DNA of 64,000 bases from Adiantum capillus-veneris (GCA_014529385.2 CM043960.1:116630043-116694042), one strand, 5' to 3'. Counted from the first letter of the stretch, positions 44,330-60,884 are shown. The notes: generated by a model from the letters alone, not told the origin. Numbers and translations are program-made.

Positions 44330-44860
44330 GAGGGTCAAAGGATTACAAATTATGTGCTTGGCAGAGAAACCACTCCTACTCCTCGGCTTTACTTATTATA
44401 AGATGTTATGTATTATTCTAGACCAGTCCTCTGAGGCTTGTTTGCCTCCGATCATGTGGATCATCACTCTGCTCTCTTGTATGATTTCACAAAAGCTTGC
44501 CACAGCAAGATCCCCCTCAAACACATGGCGATTCCTTGCTTGTCAAATATGGTGCAAGAAGTAGTACCTGATTATTTGAGTGCAGACGAGAAAAGAAGGA
44601 TTTCCCAGCCTGTTACTACCGAAGAACAAAACATTCTTGAAGAAATTAATTTTCCATGTCCTTTGAATCCACTTGTATATTTTCCCAGCCATGCCCGTGA
44701 TTGCCTGACATCCCATGAAAAGGTGGGCTAGGTCTTCACTAGCTATTCCGTACCCCGAGCAACGATCGAACCCGATGCCTGTTTCTTGTATCTTTAGCCC
44801 GTGGCAGAGCACCCCACATCACTTTCCACAGAAATATCTTCATATACTTAGGCCACCTTG
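44330..44860 (-). pseudogene. LINE-a: 3' end of L1 ORF2 (zinc-finger region)
   Basis: The minus strand carries CSGYGIASEDLAHLFMGCQA, the zf-RVT motif that follows RT in plant L1 ORF2. It continues with KIYKWIQRTWKINFF and, further on, IWQARNRHVFEGDLA. RT itself is absent. A second copy of the same region lies at 45.1-46.0 kb, so at least two LINE copies are present. Confidence 0.65.
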
Positions 44861-45093
44861 GCTTCTAGATGTTCTCGATACAAGTATTTAATGTTATCAT
44901 AACTTTTTGAAAAGTGGTCCTTTGGTTAGTCCTATATTTTATTAGATCTTTCAAAGATTGTTTTTTGTCTCTTTTTTTTTTTCAAAACTCACAATTGTGA
45001 GTGGATTGTATAGATCAACCCAAAAAAAATTACAAATGCTTATCATGCTCACGTCCAGCCATGACATCACAAGGAGACCATAGATACATCGGT

Positions 45094-46013
45094 TCACAAG
45101 GGAGCCACCCCAGAAGGATCCTTCTTTAACCTTGCAAGCCGGTTACCATGATGTTCTTCAACTTGATCCACTTGTCCGAGTTCTTCCATTTCCCTACGGC
45201 TATAATCATCATCGTGCTTTCTTGAACTATTTCCATAAACTTGGGTATTCCACGGTGTTATTGAACACTCGATTGTTCTTGGTCTTCCAGATCTGTTTGA
45301 GGTACCAGTATCTAACAATTTGCATTGCAATTAGCATCTCCTAATTCTTAAGAGCCTTTCCTCCGAGAAAGAGATCATTTTCATAGAAACATATCTTCCA
45401 AGTCCTTTGGACCCATTTGCAGATCCTTCCTGCCATAGTAGATTGCTGAGAATTTCATGTAGAGATGGGAGAGATCCTCACTCCTATCAAGAACCTTCAC
45501 CTCAGTTGGCAAGGCTCCCCACAATACCCTCTAGAGGGAGACCTTTATATCCTAAGGCAATTGTGGGCCCTAGATATTCTTGGTAACTATCACCCATCTT
45601 CTTTCTGATCAGTTCACTCCCCAGATGTTTGTTCAGGGGAAGAAACCAATATGTTGATGCCATAAGTGTGATATAGACTTCTTTAGTTTGATGTTTAAAG
45701 AAATGCCTGTCCTTAGGCCAGCACTAGGCTTTTCAGTCAAACTCAGACTCGTAGCTAGAGAGATCCCAATTATCTAGTCTTTCTAGGACTCTATTAATCA
45801 GCACTCTTTAATTCCCATTGAGATTGTAATGGAGAACCGTTTGGTATGTTTTTTTCCACCGGTTAATGCTATAGTCCCGAAGGTGGCCCACATGTTTTAC
45901 ACCTTTGTTGTTGATCTTTCTAGCAACTTCCCTCAAGAATGGTTTTAAGTGGATTCTTCCTGTCTTAGACAGCCATGGAAACCAATGAATACTAGATTTG
46001 TGATGTACCTAGC
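45094..46013 (-). pseudogene. LINE-b: ORF2 3' part, left of Copia-D
   Basis: The minus-strand translation gives the same post-RT region as LINE-a (GRICKWVQRTWKICFYENDL, IWKTKNNRVF) with many stops. It is separated from its RT (49607 onward) by the Copia-D insertion; the AAGTT target duplication at 46014-46018 marks the break. Confidence 0.6.
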
Positions 46014-46018
46014 AAGTT

Positions 46019-46194
46019 TGAAGGAACTGTATAGGAGAGAAGAGGAAGGAGAAGAGCACACGACATAGATATGGGTGGGGAGACTCAAAGAGTGAACATC
46101 CCCCTATACACTTATGCTATGTATAAGGTATACAAGTCAGTGGGCGCCCAGACTCTGAGCGGTCGGGCAAGGCACAGGCGCCTATACCCCAACA
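46019..46194 (-). repeat. Copia-D 3' LTR
   Basis: On the plus strand it runs TGAAGGAACTGT...CTATACCCCAACA, 176 bp. About 10 differences separate it from the other LTR. Confidence 0.9.
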
Positions 46195-46366
46195 ACCTCC
46201 CACTTAAAGGCAACTGTGCCTTTAAGCAAGGGAACCTAGTCTACAGACTACAAAAGGCGAGAGAAAATCGCTCTCAATCGATGTCCACTTGCTGGCTGTG
46301 ATCGTGTGCATCCGGCTGTCCTGGTCCCGTGTAAGTGCATACACTACCAGACGTACTGCACAGGTA

Positions 46367-47242
46367 CTACAAGTATGTACGCAATACCTGTATATCTCCC
46401 TCATGCACTATGCCATCATCAGTCAAAAAATGACTAACAAACCCAACTGCAAATGCGCCCACTGCAGCTGCGATATCTGGTCTCAAGATCAGCATCTCAT
46501 ACATGAGACCACCGAATGCCGATGCAATGCTAGCCAGCCCTGCTAGCTCTATGGAGCATGCATCAACATATATATCCCTAGTAATAGGCATCTCTGACTG
46601 ACAAGGCGTGTTAGCCACATTCATCTCCTGACTATTCGCAAAAGACGCATCAACCTGTCGTGCAACCTCGGAGCAAACCAGCTGCTCTAGGTGTCTGCTG
46701 GAAGACATATCCTGCACAACTATATCCCCATGCTCACTGTTGAGCATATAAAGGAATGATTGCATAATCGCTGATGTCTCAGCCTCCTCTGCAATCATCC
46801 ACTGCAAACATGAACACTCAATCTGTTGTGACTCACTAGAGCTCTCATGCTCTAACTCCTTATGCATAGACCCTTGCACAACTTCCTCCTGTCGTGACTC
46901 ACTAGAGCAAGACCACTCTACCTGTCTATCCTGCATAGAAGTATCTCGCGCAACTGACTCTCTGCTTTGCTCAGTCACTAGCAAAGCATGCATGTTTGAC
47001 TGTGCCACCTCTCTATGCGACTGCTCAAGTCGTGCCCCAACTATGTGCCCAACAAGCTCACTACTCTGCACTCCATGCAAAGCACCTTGCAACCCATGAG
47101 CAAAAGAGACTATCTGGGTCTCTCGCTCTCTGCATGGCTGTAACAAGATTGAGACTCGACCATCTCGCACTAGTACTACGTGCAATGGGTACAATGTGCC
47201 AACTCTAGCACCTCTCACAATCACTAGTGCACCCAAATGCAA
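46367..47242 (-). CDS. Copia-D: pre-integrase remnant fused to RT/RNase H remnant
   Basis: This 291-codon open frame starts with HLGALVIVRGARVGTLYPLH, the segment that follows protease in copia pol. It ends with FGGLMYEMLILRPDIAAAVG then VSHFLTDDG, the segment just before RNase H. The 190 residues between are Ser/Glu/Gln-rich (ESRQEEVVQGSMHKELEHES) and are not integrase or RT. The frame is fully open despite the loss of those domains. It may be a maintained novel protein or a chance open frame. I cannot tell from one copy. Confidence 0.55.
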   Translation of the reverse strand: MHLGALVIVRGARVGTLYPLHVVLVRDGRVSILLQPCRERETQIVSFAHGLQGALHGVQSSELVGHIVGARLEQSHREVAQSNMHALLVTEQSRESVARDTSMQDRQVEWSCSSESRQEEVVQGSMHKELEHESSSESQQIECSCLQWMIAEEAETSAIMQSFLYMLNSEHGDIVVQDMSSSRHLEQLVCSEVARQVDASFANSQEMNVANTPCQSEMPITRDIYVDACSIELAGLASIASAFGGLMYEMLILRPDIAAAVGAFAVGFVSHFLTDDGIVHEGDIQVLRTYL

Positions 47243-47350
47243 CGCAAAAGATCACTCAAGCAGCGATACCCAACATCCACTATCCCTGAGCTGACCGGCG
47301 GAGATCAAACTCATCGTCAAATTTGGCACATGACGCACATCTCTGAGCAC

Positions 47351-47608
47351 CTACGATGTAACGCTCGGTAATGACAGTCTCACATCTCCTGAACCAGCAA
47401 TCTCATGTAGTGATCCATCTACCAATCGCACACTACCATGCACTCTGCTAGAGTATCTACTGAACCAGTGACGATATGAAGTGACATGAAAAGTAGCGTC
47501 CCTGTCTAGCGCCCACTGCAAAAGAAGTGCACTATCCTCAGACGTCAAAAAATCAGGAGTAATACAGGAAGCAAATGTGACCTCATTGTCACTAGGGTAC
47601 TCAGACAC
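47351..47608 (-). pseudogene. Copia-D: protease start
   Basis: The frame reads LLLQWALDRDATFHVTSYRHWFSRY, aligned by eye with the copia protease start W-x-LD-S/T-GA-x-x-H-x-T. The second catalytic-loop residues are changed (DRDA in place of D-S/T-GA), so it is probably inactive. Confidence 0.55.
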
Positions 47609-48107
47609 TATATCTGATCCTACAAACTGTCAAGTCAACGGAGCCTATAGAATCTACTGCATCCTTGAGACTAGCCTGTCTCCTATGCTGTCTCATACGA
47701 CAAAAGCATCGCCGTCTAATGTGCCTTGAACGACCACAATACCAACACGTAACCCGTCGGCGCATATGTGAATGCCGTTGTCTCACAAGAGTCTCAGATG
47801 ACTCAGATCTGTCATACATCTCATGCAATCTCTGCCAACATGCTCTCGTAGTCGTCTCAGACATAACAAGAGCAAATATAGACTCTGCAAGGTGCAAAAA
47901 TATCGTAGATAATGCCATCTCATCTAGCTCCTTCCACTGATTGTCAGACAAGCATGAAGGTCTACCTGCATCACCACTCAATGGTCCATGCAACCCTCGC
48001 TATGTCAATGCATCAAGCATACACTCTCTCCATTCTGCAAAGTCTGACCCATCAAACATGCGCATTTCGGAGAGATCATAATCTGAGCGATCACCTGTCT
48101 CTACCAT
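47609..48107 (-). pseudogene. Copia-D: shortened Gag with zinc knuckle
   Basis: Start at 48107 (MVETGDRSDYDLSEMRMFDG). The N-terminal Gag is cut by a TAG at 48000, then continues (WKELDEMALSTIFLHLAESI, CWQRLHEMYDRSESSETLV). The CCHC knuckle CWYCGRSRHIRRRC comes only about 20 residues after the LHEMYD helix, so the C-terminal capsid is missing. Confidence 0.65.
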
Positions 48108-48259
48108 GAGCACAATGTAGCAAATAGAGAGAAAAATCAATGTCTCAGCACCTGCCAACTGTCCAAGAATATGGCAAAGCCACGATGCAAACTCTGTGAG
48201 ACAATCTGTGAGCATAAATCTCCCACAAATGGCAATGATGCAAATCCCAAATGCCAAGT

Positions 48260-49411
48260 GTACGAGGCTCCTGTAGAGTAAACCAAGCTCCTATATGGCT
48301 GTAAAATATGGCTGCAAATCAGCCCAAAAACAGCCCCAAAATTCATCTCTTAAACAACTGCATAAACAAGTCACAAACGTGTCCCAGATCAGCCTACAAC
48401 TGAGCCATACATGGACACCTGCAAAGAGGAAACAATGGCTGAAAAATCAGCGCCCAAATAAGCCCTCAAACCTGCCTGCAATTGTAATCCTGTAGTTGAA
48501 ACCTGCTGAAAAACCTCAAGCCATTAGTGCTCGAATCCGGCTACCTAGCTCGTAGCCACACAAGCATACATCACAATATTCACTCCTGTGAGTGTGCCAA
48601 GATAACTGTACGCTTGTCAAACCGTGAGCTAATCACCAAGCCCACACTGTACGGTATCGCTGCATACATGCACTAAGCTCCCACCTGTAGAAAACACCAC
48701 ACGTAATCACTGAGTGCAATCGCAATCACAACCTGGATCGCATCAACTTATGCACATAAAACTCCTGGGAAAATTTCGACAGAGTTCCGACGCACAATGG
48801 CTATCAACACAAAATAACCATTTTCGTGCAAGCTCAATACAATGAGCAATCAATGCGCATCAAACTACACTCAACATACATGCATAAGCTCTGCAAACCT
48901 GTGTCCAACAAATGCTCACAAAGAGTACCACAGATGACCATACATATCATCCACAACCAACCTCTGCACTTGCTCACAAGATCTATTGCTCACCACATAA
49001 GCATACATAGAGCATTACCCGCTCAAAGACCATGTATGCAAGCCACAACACTACAGAAGAACCACTCAACTGCAACTGGCAACACCTGTGGGAGTACTAG
49101 ACTCAACCTGTACCTGGGAGTCAAACCCGATCTTGTAACACCTGCAAATGCTCACAATTGAGAAAATCAAACCAATCCACCTCCTGCTTGCCAATCTACA
49201 CAAGACGGGTTTCTTTGCGGCTGAAACCTATCTTCTGATGTAGTGCTCAGAACGAAATTCTGAGGGCATAAACAGCTTCGGAAGGGGGGTAAAAGCTCAG
49301 GTCACCTACTGGAAATGCTCCCGGAACGCCGAGTGTGAATTTCCAAGCTCCGGATCCAGAATCTGCCTGAAAAGTGCGCGCACCCGATTACGCAAAAAAG
49401 CACTGAACTTG
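48260..49411 (-). other. Copia-D 5' leader
   Basis: This is a long non-coding stretch between the primer site and gag. It is rich in CA/TG words with no domain on either strand. Confidence 0.55.
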
Positions 49412-49425
49412 GCTCTGATACCAAT

Positions 49426-49601
49426 TGAAGGAACTGTGTAGGAGAGAAGAGGAAGGAGAAGAGCACACGGCACAGATATGGGTGGGGAGACTCAAAGAGT
49501 GAGCAGCCCCCTATACACTTATGCAATGTATAAGGTATACAAGTCAGTGGGTGCCCAGACTCTGGGCGGTCAGGCAAGGTACAGGCGCCTATACCCCAAC
49601 A
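49426..49601 (-). repeat. Copia-D 5' LTR
   Basis: This is the 176-bp partner of 46019-46194. The primer site is at 49423-49412. Confidence 0.9.
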
Positions 49602-49606
49602 AAGTT

Positions 49607-51730
49607 CTCCCCACTCCAACGTCTCTATTACATTTCCAAATTGGCTCGCCTGTTGAGACCCCTAGCTTTAGCCTAGTCCACAAGTAGGCAAGTAGTTTTT
49701 CGTGTACTTTGGGCCCTTTCCACTACCTGCCTATTGAGTAGAGCTTGTCATTGTCTATCAAGGCCTTGGCCATAATAGCCCAATACTGCCACAAACTTAG
49801 CACACTAGGCCTCCGTATGTGTGCTAGGATTTAGAATCCCAAGACCACCTTGCTACATGGGTCTCGCAATTGTTTCCTAGCTAGCCCACTGCCATGGCAT
49901 TGAGTCTTTGGTGTTGTTCTTCCACAAGAATCTTTTAACCGGTTTGAGAAATTCCTTACAATTGCATTTTCCTAGCTTGAGCAACGGCCCATTGAAAGCT
50001 ATGAAAGGGAGTCAATTTTTGCTTCTGGGTTACCTCAACCCTTGGCGAGGCTCCAAGGTGCTGAAATATCTTCCTTTGGAAACAATTTCCCCAGACCACA
50101 ATGTGGGATCAAATGAGTCACTCTCTGAGAGAAACATCAATCTTGATTTTTTTATATTGCACTTTGAACCCGAGGCAATGGAAAATTTTTGTACAATTTC
50201 CAAATCTTTTCCAACAACCTGGGGGAAAGCTTTAAGGAAGAGCAACGAGTCATCTGCAAAAAGTTTAGCAATTGTTGCTAGGTAAAGATAGCCCTTGAAT
50301 CTCCCCTCTTGCGGCACTATCCTCCAACAATGTTACTAGAGGGTGGGATTCAATGACGAACTTAAGAGGGGCAAGAGGGCATCTCTGTTTGATGGATCTC
50401 TTAACCTCAAACCCTCCCACTACTTTCTCATTAAATAGGAGCTCCGAGTGGCTACCTTCACCTAGTGTACTCACCAGCCCACATCCAAGGCCTAAGGCCT
50501 AGATATTTCATAACATCTTCCACAAAAGACCATGTGATCATGTCATAGGATTAAATAAAATTCTAGATTAGTAAAGGGGGCGTACTCAATGCCGCCCATT
50601 GCTGCCAGGATATTATCATATATTGACCTTGCTTTGATAAATATATGTTGATGAGGAGTTATCACTTTGTGCAGAAGGGGAGACAGACTTAGGGAAATTT
50701 CTTTAGCAATAATTTTGTAGGTTGTCGACATCATGGTTATGGGCCATCAATGTTTCAAATGGGAGCAACACACTTGCTTCAAAATAGGTTTGATGAGTCT
50801 CCTATTAATGCTAGGGTCTAAAACCCCATCATCCAAGGCTCAGTTAGCCATTGGTGTGATAGGCGACTTCAACTCGCTCCAATATTCCTCGAAGAACTCA
50901 ACAGGCAAATTATCCCATCCTGGGAATTTCTCTTTGCCTAAGGCTTGTAACGCGATCGAGTACTCTTCCTCAGTGATCTCCCTCTCCAAGAGGGTAGCCT
51001 CAAAAATGGATATTGTTTTTTTAATAGTTCTCAAAAGAGTAGCTCTGGCTTTGACCACTTCAGGGGACCGAATCTCCGGTTGGCCAATGGTTTGTCGAAG
51101 GTGATCCAACATCATATGGGCCATTTTGTCCGTATCCTTAACATCATTTCCTGCCCCATCTGTGAGCGAATGCACAATTGCACGATTTCTCTTGAGTTTG
51201 AGGGCTCTATAAAAATGGGTTTGATTAGTCTCCTCCAGTTAGAGGAACGTTTCTCTGTATAGAATTCTGGCTTTCCTCACCTCCTCCATTCTGTAGTCGA
51301 TCAGGTAAGCCTTGTGACTTCAGGCCATCTCTTATGTTCCACTTTTGATGAAGACCCTTCTTGTTACTTAAAGTTTAACAGCTCAAACTTGGCAGTGAGT
51401 TGCTTTTGGCACACCTCTTGGTGCTTCTTCCTTCTAGGGCCTGCAGTTTTAGTTTCTTTCTGAATATTCTTGGTGAAGATATCGGAGGCCCTAGGGCTAG
51501 CCACCCCCACATATTTTCGAAGCATGCATGTAGTTTTCATTGCCAAACTTTTGGAAAGGGGATCTTGGAGCAGATGCTTCCCTATAAATGGTGACCATCT
51601 TCTTATAATCTTGTGGACAATGATACTCTCATTTGTTTTTTTCAAAACTAATGTGTATAGGCAAGTGATCTGACAAGCACTGTCAGGATATTACCTTCAT
51701 CTCAAAAGATGATGGCAACCAATCGGCTTG
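49607..51730 (-). pseudogene. LINE-b: endonuclease end and reverse transcriptase
   Basis: This is a broken L1-type ORF2, minus strand. From its 5' side it has the end of the AP endonuclease (LSDHLPIHISF, about 51676-51640). The linker follows (51645-51364). The RT N-terminus reads EITEEEYSIALQALGKEKFP then GWDNLPVEFFEEYW (about 50950-50880), then HQHIFIKARSIYDNILA (50665-50615). The palm has VKRSIKQRCPLAPLKF (50400) and the catalytic FADD in KLFADDSLLFLKAF (50250). Stops and frame changes occur throughout. The 3' part continues across the Copia-D insertion. LINEs copy by target-primed reverse transcription and need no LTR. Confidence 0.8.
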
Positions 51731-54073
<2,343 letters not shown>

Positions 54074-54309
54074 TGTTTTAGGGCATAACTACTCCCCTGT
54101 TCATGCTCGCAAGCACGAAACAGACAACATACTTATCATCCGATGACACGACTAACCCGTAGGTGCACGTAGGCAATCTTGTTACCTTGTCAGGCTGAGA
54201 CCAGGCTGAGACCAATCTACACATACGAACTTTCATGATGCATCAATCACTAACGCTGGTAGAATGCAACCCACTCTATCCCTAAACGCTCACAACACCG
54301 TTTACACTT
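54074..54309 (-). repeat. Gyp-A-family LTR, truncated (copy 1 end)
   Basis: It starts on the plus strand TGTTTTAGGGCATAACTAC and matches the first half of the LTRs at 33430 and 58099. It breaks after CGTTTACACTT at the duplication junction. It also has a small internal duplication of GCTGAGACCAG. Confidence 0.85.
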
Positions 54310-55765
54310 AATAAAATTACAGATTAGTAAAGGGGGCGTACTCAATGCCGCCCATTGCTGCCAGGATATTATCATATATTGACCTTGCTTTGATAAATCT
54401 ATGTTGATGAGGAGTTATCACTTTGTCCAGAAGGGGAGACAGACTTAGGGAAATTTCTTTAGCAATAATTTTGTAGGTTGTCGACATCATGGTTATGGGC
54501 CATCAATGTTTCAAATGGGAGCAACACACTTGCTTCAAAATAGGTTTGATGAGTCTCCTATTAATGCTAGGATCTAAAACCCCATCATCCAAGGCTCAGT
54601 TAGCCATTGGTGTGATAGGCGACTTCAACTCGCTCCAATATTCCTCGAAGAACTCAACAGGCAAATTATCCCATCCTGGGAATTTCTCTTTGCCTAAGGC
54701 TTGTAACGCGATCGAGTACTCTTCCTCAGTGATCTCCCTCTCCAAGAGGGTAGCCTCAAAAATGGATATTGTTTTTTTAATAGTTCTCAAAAGGGTAGCT
54801 CTGGCTTTGACCACTTCAGGGGACCGAATCTCCGATTGGCCAATGGTTTGACGAAGGTGATCCAACATCATATGGGCCATTTTTTTCGTATCCTTAACAT
54901 CATTTCCTGCCCCATCAGTGAGCGAATAGACAATTGCACGATTTCTCTTGAGTTTGAGGGCTCTATAAAAATGGGTTTGATTAGTCTCCTCCAGTTAGAG
55001 GAACGTTTCTCTGTATAGAATTCTGGCTTTCCTCACCTCCTCCATTTTGTAGTCGATCAGGTAAGCCTTGACTTCAGGCCATCTCTTATGTTCCACTTCT
55101 GATGAAGACCCTTCTTGTTACTTAAAGTTTAACAGCTCAAACTTGGCAGTGAGTTGCTTTTGGCACGCCTCTTGGTGCTTCTTCCTTCTAGGGCCTGCAG
55201 TTTTAGTTTCTTTCTGAATATTCTTGGTGAAGATATCCTAGGCCCTAGGGCTAGCCACCCCCACATATTTTCGAAGCTTGCATATAGTTTTCATTGCCAA
55301 AGTTTTGGAAAGGGGATCTTGGAGCAGATGCTTTCCTATAAATGGTGAGCATCTTCTTATAATCTTGTGGACAATGATACTCTCCTTTGTTTTTTTCAAA
55401 ACTAATGTGTATAGGAAAGTGATCTGACAAGCACTGTCAGGATATTACCTTCATCTCAAAAGATGATGGCAACCAATCGGCTTGATGTGAGAATATTCTT
55501 GGTGAAGATATCCTAGGCCCTAGGGCTAGCCACCCCCACATATTTTCGAATCTTGCATATAGTTTTCATTGCCAAAGTTTTGGAAAGGGAATCTTGGAGC
55601 AGATGCTTCCCTATAAATGGTGAGCATCTTCTTATAATCTTGTGGACAATGATACTCTCCTTTGTTTTTTTCAAAACTAATGTGTATAGGAAAGTGATCT
55701 GACAAGCACTGTCAGGATATTACCTTCATCTCAAAAGATGATGGCAACCAATCGGCTTGATGTGA
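54310..55765 (-). pseudogene. LINE-b fragment in duplication copy 2
   Basis: This repeats the RT N-terminus and endonuclease end of LINE-b (EITEEEYSIALQALGKEKFP at about 54700). Its endonuclease-linker segment is itself tandemly duplicated: 55216-55490 and 55491-55765, 275 bp each, both starting GAATATTCTTGGTGAAG. No full RT is present. Confidence 0.8.
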
Positions 55766-58098
<2,333 letters not shown>

Positions 58099-58577
58099 TG
58101 TTTTAGGGCATAACTACTCCCCTGTTCATGCTCGCAAGCACGACACAGACAACATACTTATCATCCGATGACACGACTAACCCGTAGGTGCACGTAGGCA
58201 ATCTCGTTACCTTGTCAGGCTGAGACCAATCTACACATACGCACTTTCATGATGCATCAATCACTAACCCTAGTAGAATGCAACCCACTCTATCCCTAAA
58301 CGCTCACAACACCGTTTACACTTCCAATGAACTCGAAATGGCATCAAACATACTAGGCACCATCCTCTCCATAAGATATACTTACCTATAAGTCTAATCT
58401 CACCAGATTTGAACCCGAGTTATCTCCATTACAGCTGCGATAGACTCATAGGTCATAATCCAAAAGTGGGCGAAAGCTAAGTCTATGAATATCTATGTGT
58501 AGCTAATCTCTTTCTCTTTCCATAGAACACTTGATTGTTGAAAACAGACACTGTTTGTGTTACTTACAAGCAAAACA
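58099..58577 (-). repeat. Gyp-A-family LTR (solo or truncated)
   Basis: The plus-strand sequence runs TGTTTTAGGGCATAAC...TTACAAGCAAAACA. There is no primer site or internal region beside it. The right side joins the Gyp-N LTR at 58581. A half-palindrome GCGATAGACTC lies near 58436. Confidence 0.85.
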
Positions 58578-58580
58578 AGC

Positions 58581-59022
58581 TCGATGAAGGATCGATCGCG
58601 AACAGCTCAAAAATATGAATGGGTGGCGTGGGCGTGTAGCTCTTGGAGAGACTACCGCGATGATGTGGTCACGTCGTGAATCCGATGAGGGAGAAACGCG
58701 TAGCAAAGAGGATAAGACATACTCACTCTCTCTCTCTCTCTCAGACTTGTATGACACATGATTAATAATAAAAAAATGTTATCCTCCAAATGGTTCTAAG
58801 GTGACCTTTTTACTTGAGTCACCTTAGCTCAAAAATGTACATGGGTTCTCTTCCTCATAATTACAAAGTGGGAACAAATATGGGTCCTAACTGACTGATT
58901 AATCTTTACATAACCCGGACAAGTGGATCAAAATGATAAGACGTCTTTGACATAAAAATGGGAATTTGATATGCTTTACAAGATGGGCTCATTACAACAG
59001 TTGGACAAATGGGGCTCCAACA
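58581..59022 (-). repeat. Gyp-N 3' LTR (truncated)
   Basis: Read on the minus strand from 59022: TGTTGGAGCCCCATTTGTCC. It directly follows a polypurine tract. It includes a short (GA)n tract near 58730 and ends at the junction with the Gyp-A-family LTR, so the true LTR end and target duplication are lost. Confidence 0.65.
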
Positions 59023-59035
59023 CTCCCCCCCTCCT
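59023..59035 (-). promoter_or_regulatory. Polypurine tract of Gyp-N
   Basis: GGAGGGGGGGAG on the minus strand, just before the TG of the LTR and right after the stop codon of the last ORF. Confidence 0.75.
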
Positions 59036-59345
59036 TATTCATGTCTACCACGACATGATCGTCTTTGTCTTCAGTGTCGTTGTCGTCCTTCTTGGTTTAT
59101 TTGATGTAGAAACGTATCATATCGCATAGACTCGCTTGCCATTAATGGGCCAAAAATTTTGGACTTGTACATGAAGAAGCTTGTGTAAAATGCTTCTTCG
59201 AAGGTTTGGAGATGGTAGCTTGGCAGAAACATTAGCCGTCTGAAATAGGCATACAATATTGGCTCTGTGTAGGTGGCCCACTTAGATCGTATGACAGCTC
59301 TGAGATGCTTCTTTCGGTATTCATATACTCTGAAGTCCAGCTTTC
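59036..59345 (-). pseudogene. Gyp-N: C-terminal segment
   Basis: The frame reads LDFRVYEYRKKHLRAVIRSK, then YAYFRRLMFLPSYHLQTFEE then AFYTSFFMYKSKIFGPLM, and ends with a basic tail (RQRHRRQRRSCRGRHE) at a TAA (59036). It is rich in aromatic residues and looks like a folded helical domain, followed at once by the polypurine tract. The family is not recognised. The link to the preceding frame has at least one frame change near 59400. Confidence 0.5.
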
Positions 59346-59441
59346 TGAGAAGACTGTGAGACAGACCAAAAAGGTTCGAGCTATTTTACATAGCATCTTG
59401 CAGGATAGGTCAGGAGAGCCTCCAAATTCTGCGATGGAGCC

Positions 59442-59954
59442 CTAAAGGGTTTTCACCATGTAAGAACCGGATATTCTCTCTCCCTCTGCAGGCCCTCGCA
59501 ATACTGGATAATTTAGCCATGTCGGATTTCTGCTTTGTAGTGCTTTATGCTGGCTGTAGGTGTATGTTCGGGGACTTGGGCAAAAAGTTCTGTCATTCCT
59601 CAGCTCAGGCGGTGCGTTGACTAAGTGGATCAGGTTATTAGGGTGATCCAAAAGCCATTGACGCCTCCACTTTGGCTGGATGTCTACTATCCTGTTTTGT
59701 TGTTCCCGATCCTGTAATTCTCCTTTAAACACTTGCACTTGTTCTTCTTTTGCGAGCTGCCGTTGATGTGTCAGAGTTTCGTATTTCAGCAGAGCATAGG
59801 GTAACATAGGGGCATTCCATTCCTCCCGTAGCTCTGCTGTTGTTTTGCCTGATCTGGAGAGCCCTTGTAGCATCTCCTTTTCTAGTTGCATTGCTTTGTA
59901 CCATATCATCTCTGATTGTTTTTCCATTTGCTTGGCCAGCCTCTGCTCTTCCAA
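59442..59954 (-). pseudogene. Gyp-N: helical segment
   Basis: A 170-codon segment with a Gln/Glu/Lys-rich helix (EEQRLAKQMEKQSEMIWYKA) followed by a Pro-containing part (WLDHPNNLIHLVNAPPELRN-like region). It continues the upstream coiled-coil frame across a TAG at 60029 and ends at a TAG where CAG would fit. Unrecognised. Confidence 0.5.
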
Positions 59955-60026
59955 TCTTGTGAGTGAATCTTCGTCTATTTCTTGGTCTTTGGAGCCAGTT
60001 TGATCAGTCTGTGTATCTAGGGCCTC

Positions 60027-60827
60027 CTAATCATCTAATTCTTCCTTGTAGCCATCTTGACCCCCATATACTTCGGCGAGTCCAGCCAAATCCGTGGCTG
60101 CTTGCTCCAGGTGCACTCGTACCTGTCCTTGGTGTTGCCTTGCAGTTTGTAGAATTGCGATTTGCGCAACCATTGTTCTACTATTGATTTGGAGAGCTTG
60201 AAATTCCATTTCTTTTTGAGCTGCAGACTCCTCTAACTCTTTTACCCTGATGTGCAAATTTTCGTTTTCTTCCCTGAGTGTTTTGGAAACAATGCTTTCT
60301 ATTTCACTGTCAGGAGCTGGTCCTTGTTGCTGTTCACTTTGTAAGTCCGAAATTTGCCTTTGTAGTTGATCCTCTGCTCTAAGCGCACTTTCGGCTATCA
60401 TTAAGCGTTGTTTTCTTTCCAACTCCAGCTCCCTCTTCAATGCAACCACTTCTTCTTGCAGGTGGACTACCGGTGTTGTTGGTAGTGACGTTTTTTGTTT
60501 CTTAGCTCGTTCTATTTCCCTTGCTTGTATATCTGTTACTGCTCTCAAATCTTTGACTTCAAATTGTAAGTCATCGATGACGACTTGCAAACTTTTGACT
60601 GTCTCCAGCGCATCTTGCTTTTCTTTTTCCAACCTATGGATGTGTTCATCTCTGTCACTGACATCTTCAAGGAATACGTTGATTGTATCTTCACAAATGG
60701 CATTTAAATCTTCAGACTCCTGTAAATTGTCTTTGAGGAGATTTACCGTGCTTTTGAGCCCCAAGATCTCAGCATCTCTGATGCTGATCAGTTTTAGAGT
60801 GTCATCTCTTTGCTCCTGCAGTCTCAT
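60027..60827 (-). pseudogene. Gyp-N: long coiled-coil segment
   Basis: This 266-codon stretch is almost entirely heptad-like (LKSTVNLLKDNLQESEDLN, VIDDLQFEVKDLRAV, LQEEVVALKRELELERKQR, NLHIRVKELEESAAQKE). It probably forms a long parallel coiled coil. Such a rod is unusual for a retroelement Gag and suggests a filament or oligomer role. It lies between the acidic linker and the helical segment in one continuous coding direction. Confidence 0.6.
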
Positions 60828-60884
60828 AACTTCTTGATGGGTTTTTTCTAACTTCGTTTTGTTGGACCTGTTCTGATCAGCTAA

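Larger units (their letters stand above)
46019..49601 (-). mobile_element. Copia-D: deleted copia element, TSD AAGTT
   Basis: LTRs of 176 bp (46019-46194 and 49426-49601) are about 94 percent identical. They are flanked by AAGTT on both sides (46014-46018 and 49602-49606). On the minus strand the primer site TGGTATCAGAGC (49423-49412) follows the 5' LTR by two bases, and a purine-rich AAGTGGGAGGT (46207-46195) precedes the 3' LTR. The interior (3.2 kb) encodes a shortened Gag, a protease start and a fragment of the RT end, with integrase and nearly all RT missing. All cis signals are present, so it was probably moved in trans by another copia element. It inserted into LINE-b. Confidence 0.9.

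Noticed and set aside
58578-58582. Target duplication for the Gyp-A-family LTR at 58099-58577
   Set aside because: The flanks GTGGC and AGCTC do not match, so the right end is probably truncated by the Gyp-N LTR.
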